DNA from: Paraburkholderia sp. HP33-1
GTDB lineage: Bacteria; Pseudomonadota; Gammaproteobacteria; Burkholderiales; Burkholderiaceae
NCBI RefSeq assembly: GCF_021390595.1
Contig: NZ_JAJEJR010000002.1
Span: forward strand, 62,001 to 126,000
Direction of reading: 5' to 3'
Length of the DNA: 64,000 nucleotides
Part shown: in pieces, positions 61,675 to 64,000 of the stretch
How the letters are laid out: every line of letters starts with the position of its first letter
How positions within the stretch are numbered: the first letter of the stretch is position 1
Translations under genes and position numbers: made by a program
The notes under the pieces: generated by a model
The model's input: the letters and a program-made list of their open reading frames with translations, nothing else
Database searches by the model: none
Told to the model about the DNA's origin: nothing

Positions 61675-62088
61675 ATGCGATTCATGATCATCGTCAAGGC
61701 CACGGCCGCGAGCGAAGCCGGCGAAATGCCCGAGCCGTCGCTGATCGCGGCGATGGGCGCGTACCACGAAGAACTCGCGAAAGCCGGCGTGCTGCTCGAC
61801 GCGTCCGGCCTGCAGCCAAGCTCGAAAGGCTGGCGCGTGTGCTATGGCGGCGGCAAACGGATCGTCGTCGACGGCCCGTTTGCGGAAACCAAGGAGCTGA
61901 TCGCCGGCTACACGCTGATCCAGGTGCGCTCGCGCGACGAGGCGATGGAATGGGCGCGGCGTTTCCCGGCGCCATTCGGCGAGCACGCCGACGGCGAAAT
62001 CGAAGTGCGGCAACTGTTCGAACTCGACGACTTCGAGCCGGGGCCGGAAGTCGAGCGCTTCCGCAAGCTGGAAGTAGATGGCCGCTGA
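61675..62088 (+). CDS. YCII (DGPF) family protein, second copy
   Basis: The 137-residue protein has MRFMIIVKATAASEAGEMPE, AAMGAYHEELAKAGVLLDAS and VVDGPFAETKELIAGYTLIQ, the YCII/DGPF core. ATG 61675 has AAGGAG upstream; open frame before it is not conserved. It lies 77 bp before the sigma factor. In ECF42 clusters the DGPF protein is thought to be controlled by, and may act with, the sigma factor. Confidence 0.86.
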   Translation: MRFMIIVKATAASEAGEMPEPSLIAAMGAYHEELAKAGVLLDASGLQPSSKGWRVCYGGGKRIVVDGPFAETKELIAGYTLIQVRSRDEAMEWARRFPAPFGEHADGEIEVRQLFELDDFEPGPEVERFRKLEVDGR

Positions 62089-62165
62089 TCGCATGGCCCA
62101 CCTCAGGGAGATCGTGCACATGGACCCGAACGCGCAGCCGTCGGCGGCGGGCGAAGGCTAACGCC

Positions 62166-63440
62166 GTGACCTTACAGGCCACTCATCGTGCGATCGACGC
62201 TGTCTGGCGGATCGAATCCGCGAAGGTCATCGCCCACGTCGCCCGGATCGTGCGCGACGTGGGCCTCGCCGAGGAACTCGCGCAGGACGCGCTGGTGGCC
62301 GCGCTCGAACACTGGCCGGATGCGGGCGTGCCCGACAACCCCGGAGCCTGGCTGATGACGACCGCGAAAAACCGCGCGCTCGATCGCCTGCGCCAGGAAG
62401 CGCTGCATGCGCGCAAGCGCGAGGAGCTCGGCCACGATCTCGACGCGATCGAAGCGCACATGGTCCCCGATTTCGTCGATGCGCTCGATGCCGCGCGCGC
62501 CGACGACATCGGCGACGATTTGCTGCGGCTCATCTTCACCGCTTGTCATCCGGTGCTGTCGACCGATGCGCGTGTCGCGCTGACGCTGCGCCTGCTCGGC
62601 GGCCTGACCACGGACGAAATCGCGCGCGCGTTTTTCGTGCCGGAGCCGACCATCGCACAACGGATCGTGCGCGCGAAGCGCACGTTGTCGGCGGCGCGCG
62701 TGCCGTTCGAGGTGCCGCAGGCGGACGCGCGCGCGGCGCGGCTCGCGTCGGTGCTGCAGGTGATCTATCTGATCTTCAACGAAGGTTATTCGGCGACGGC
62801 CGGCGACGACTGGATGCGCCCGGCGCTATGCGAAGAGGCGCTGCGGCTCGGGCGCGTGTTGAGCGGCCTCGTAGGCGACGAAAGCGAGGTCCACGGTCTC
62901 GTCGCGCTGATGGAGATCCAGGCGTCGCGCACGCACGCGCGCACCGATGCGCAGGGCCGTCCGGTGCTGCTGCTCGATCAGGATCGCAGCCGCTGGGACC
63001 CGCTGCTGATTCGCCGCGGTCTCGCTGCGTTGGACAGCGCGCATGCGCTCGGCGGCGCGAGCGGGCCGTACGCGTTGCAGGCGGCGCTCGCCGCGTGTCA
63101 TGCGCGGGCGCGCCGTGCCGAGGACACCGACTGGGCGCAGATCGTCGCGCTCTACGATGCGTTGGCGCAGGTCGCGCCGTCGCCGGTGGTCGAGTTGAAT
63201 CGCGCGGTCGCGGTGGGAATGGCGTTCGGACCGGCGGCCGGACTCGAGATCGTCGAGGCGCTCGCCGCCGATTCGGCGCTCATGAATTATCACTGGCTGC
63301 CGAGCGTGCGTGGCGATCTGCTGGTCAAGCTCGGACGAGTCGATGAAGCGCGCGCGGAGTTCGAACGCGCCGCCGCGATGACGCGCAACATGCGCGAGCG
63401 CGAGTTGCTGCTCGCGCGTGCGCGCGGGCTCGAGCACTGA
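62166..63440 (+). CDS. ECF42-type RNA polymerase sigma factor
   Basis: The 424-residue protein has a sigma2 domain (RIVRDVGLAEELAQDALVAA, GAWLMTTAKNRALDRLRQEA) and sigma4 (LLGGLTTDEIARAFFVPEPT, then IAQRIVRAKRTL) in the first 180 residues, and then a long C-terminal extension typical of ECF42 (EGYSATAGDDWMRPALCEEA, RRGLAALDSAHALGGASGPY, VVELNRAVAVGMAFGPAAGL), which is needed for activity in studied members. It has no anti-sigma partner; two YCII genes precede it. The start is GTG 62166. Confidence 0.88.
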   Translation: MTLQATHRAIDAVWRIESAKVIAHVARIVRDVGLAEELAQDALVAALEHWPDAGVPDNPGAWLMTTAKNRALDRLRQEALHARKREELGHDLDAIEAHMVPDFVDALDAARADDIGDDLLRLIFTACHPVLSTDARVALTLRLLGGLTTDEIARAFFVPEPTIAQRIVRAKRTLSAARVPFEVPQADARAARLASVLQVIYLIFNEGYSATAGDDWMRPALCEEALRLGRVLSGLVGDESEVHGLVALMEIQASRTHARTDAQGRPVLLLDQDRSRWDPLLIRRGLAALDSAHALGGASGPYALQAALAACHARARRAEDTDWAQIVALYDALAQVAPSPVVELNRAVAVGMAFGPAAGLEIVEALAADSALMNYHWLPSVRGDLLVKLGRVDEARAEFERAAAMTRNMRERELLLARARGLEH

Positions 63441-63465
63441 AGCTCGAGCATCTCTGAGCACCGCC

Positions 63466-64000
63466 TCAACGAATCAGTTGCCGCACCCCCAACGCAACGA
63501 TCAAGCCGCCGCACACGCGATCGACCCACATCTTGCCGCGCCGGTACGCCGACGCGATTCGCTCGTGCGATAACGCCAGCGCGACGAACCCATACCAGCT
63601 GCTCGCGACGACGAACACCATGCCGAGCATCGCAGCGAACGTGCCGGTGCTCACATGCGCGGGCGCCGCCGACGAAAACACCGCAGCGAAGAACGCCATC
63701 GACTTCGGATTCGCGATGTTGGTCGCGAAGCCCTGCGCGAACGCCTGTCGAAAGCCGCCCGCCGGTGCCTTGACGAGCACCGCCTGCCGCGCCGGCGACG
63801 CGTTGAAGATCAGCCGGCCGCCGAACCACAGCAGATAACACGCGCCCACGATCCTGATCACGAGTGCGAGCCACGGAAACGCGGCGAACACGATGCCGAC
63901 GCCGAGAATCGCGCAGCTTGCCCAGAACAGATTGACGAGCACGATGCCGGCGACCATCGCGAGCGCTTCGATACGCGTCGCCGAAGCGGCCTTGTGCGCG
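63466..64000 (-). CDS. LysE-family amino-acid exporter (N-terminal end outside window)
   Basis: The frame is open to the window edge; about 30 N-terminal residues are missing. The visible part has the LysE helices (VAGIVLVNLFWASCAILGVG, WLALVIRIVGACYLLWFGGR, QGFATNIANPKSMAFFAAVF) with the family's NPKSMAFF, and a C-terminal helix (VCGGLIVALGVRQLIR). It exports an amino acid such as lysine, threonine or homoserine lactone. Its stop is 25 bp past the sigma factor stop, in convergent orientation. Confidence 0.85.
   Translation of the reverse strand, partial: AHKAASATRIEALAMVAGIVLVNLFWASCAILGVGIVFAAFPWLALVIRIVGACYLLWFGGRLIFNASPARQAVLVKAPAGGFRQAFAQGFATNIANPKSMAFFAAVFSSAAPAHVSTGTFAAMLGMVFVVASSWYGFVALALSHERIASAYRRGKMWVDRVCGGLIVALGVRQLIR

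Overview
The window is about 64 kb of dense, high-GC DNA whose codon use and gene families (Flp/Tad pilus, several LysR regulators, PiuC-type hydroxylase, phosphocholine phospholipase C, HiPIP, Tae4/Tai4) fit a beta-proteobacterium of the Burkholderia sensu lato group, most likely Paraburkholderia, Caballeronia or Burkholderia. The genus is an inference from gene content; no rRNA or marker gene is present. Most of the window reads as a secondary chromosome or a variable chromosomal region: many short operons, each with its own divergent regulator, and few core housekeeping genes.

Layout. 1-5.6 kb: end of an amino-acid ABC binding protein, a DadA-like amine oxidase, a DUF4410 exported protein, a cyclic-nucleotide-sensor/thioredoxin-reductase-like fusion, and two nucleotide-metabolism genes (Ap4A phosphorylase-like and adenosine-specific kinase). 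6.2-16.8 kb: a complete one-strand tad locus (flp, cpaA, cpaB, cpaC, cpaD-like, cpaE, cpaF, tadB, tadC, tadD, tadE, tadG), with most later junctions translationally coupled. 16.8-27.3 kb: a divergent CDF transporter, a DUF3224 protein, then metabolic enzymes each beside a LysR or TetR regulator (SDR, MFS, GST, aldo/keto reductase), and cytochrome b561. 27.3-35.5 kb: GT2 glycosyltransferase, Rieske oxygenase, a 41-residue membrane peptide, a rubredoxin fusion, a lysR/lysA pair, and an AstE/aspartoacylase-like hydrolase with its LysR.

35.5-37.7 kb is an accessory patch: integrase remnant, mazEF with a clear operator/promoter, a truncated ORF, a CBS protein and an entericidin. 37.7-41.3 kb: DHDPS-family lyase and an operon of a small lipoprotein with a Tat-exported phospholipase C. 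41.5-48.9 kb: a four-gene sugar operon (debranching enzyme, large glucosidase, glucose-6-phosphate dehydrogenase, polyphosphate/ATP glucokinase-like) that would take alpha-glucan to 6-phosphogluconolactone. 49.0-50.1 kb is a lower-GC patch with a T6SS amidase effector/immunity pair (tae4/tai4), in which tae4 carries an in-frame stop just before its catalytic cysteine, next to a lytic-transglycosylase-like fragment. 52.2-56.0 kb: Fur-box-preceded TonB receptor, PiuC hydroxylase and PepSY protein (iron uptake), then nitroreductase, HiPIP and a DOPA-dioxygenase-like protein. 57.5-64 kb: a GNAT remnant, a strong terminator, a conserved hypothetical gene, a large lipoprotein, two YCII proteins with an ECF42-type sigma factor, and the C-terminal part of a LysE exporter running off the end.

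Nothing seen here is certainly a new system. The best leads are the broken tae4 with intact tai4, the cyclic-nucleotide/TrxR-like fusion that lacks the redox cysteines, the CDF-like transporter without the canonical metal ligands, the Rieske/membrane-peptide/rubredoxin group, and the mazEF inverted-repeat promoter.
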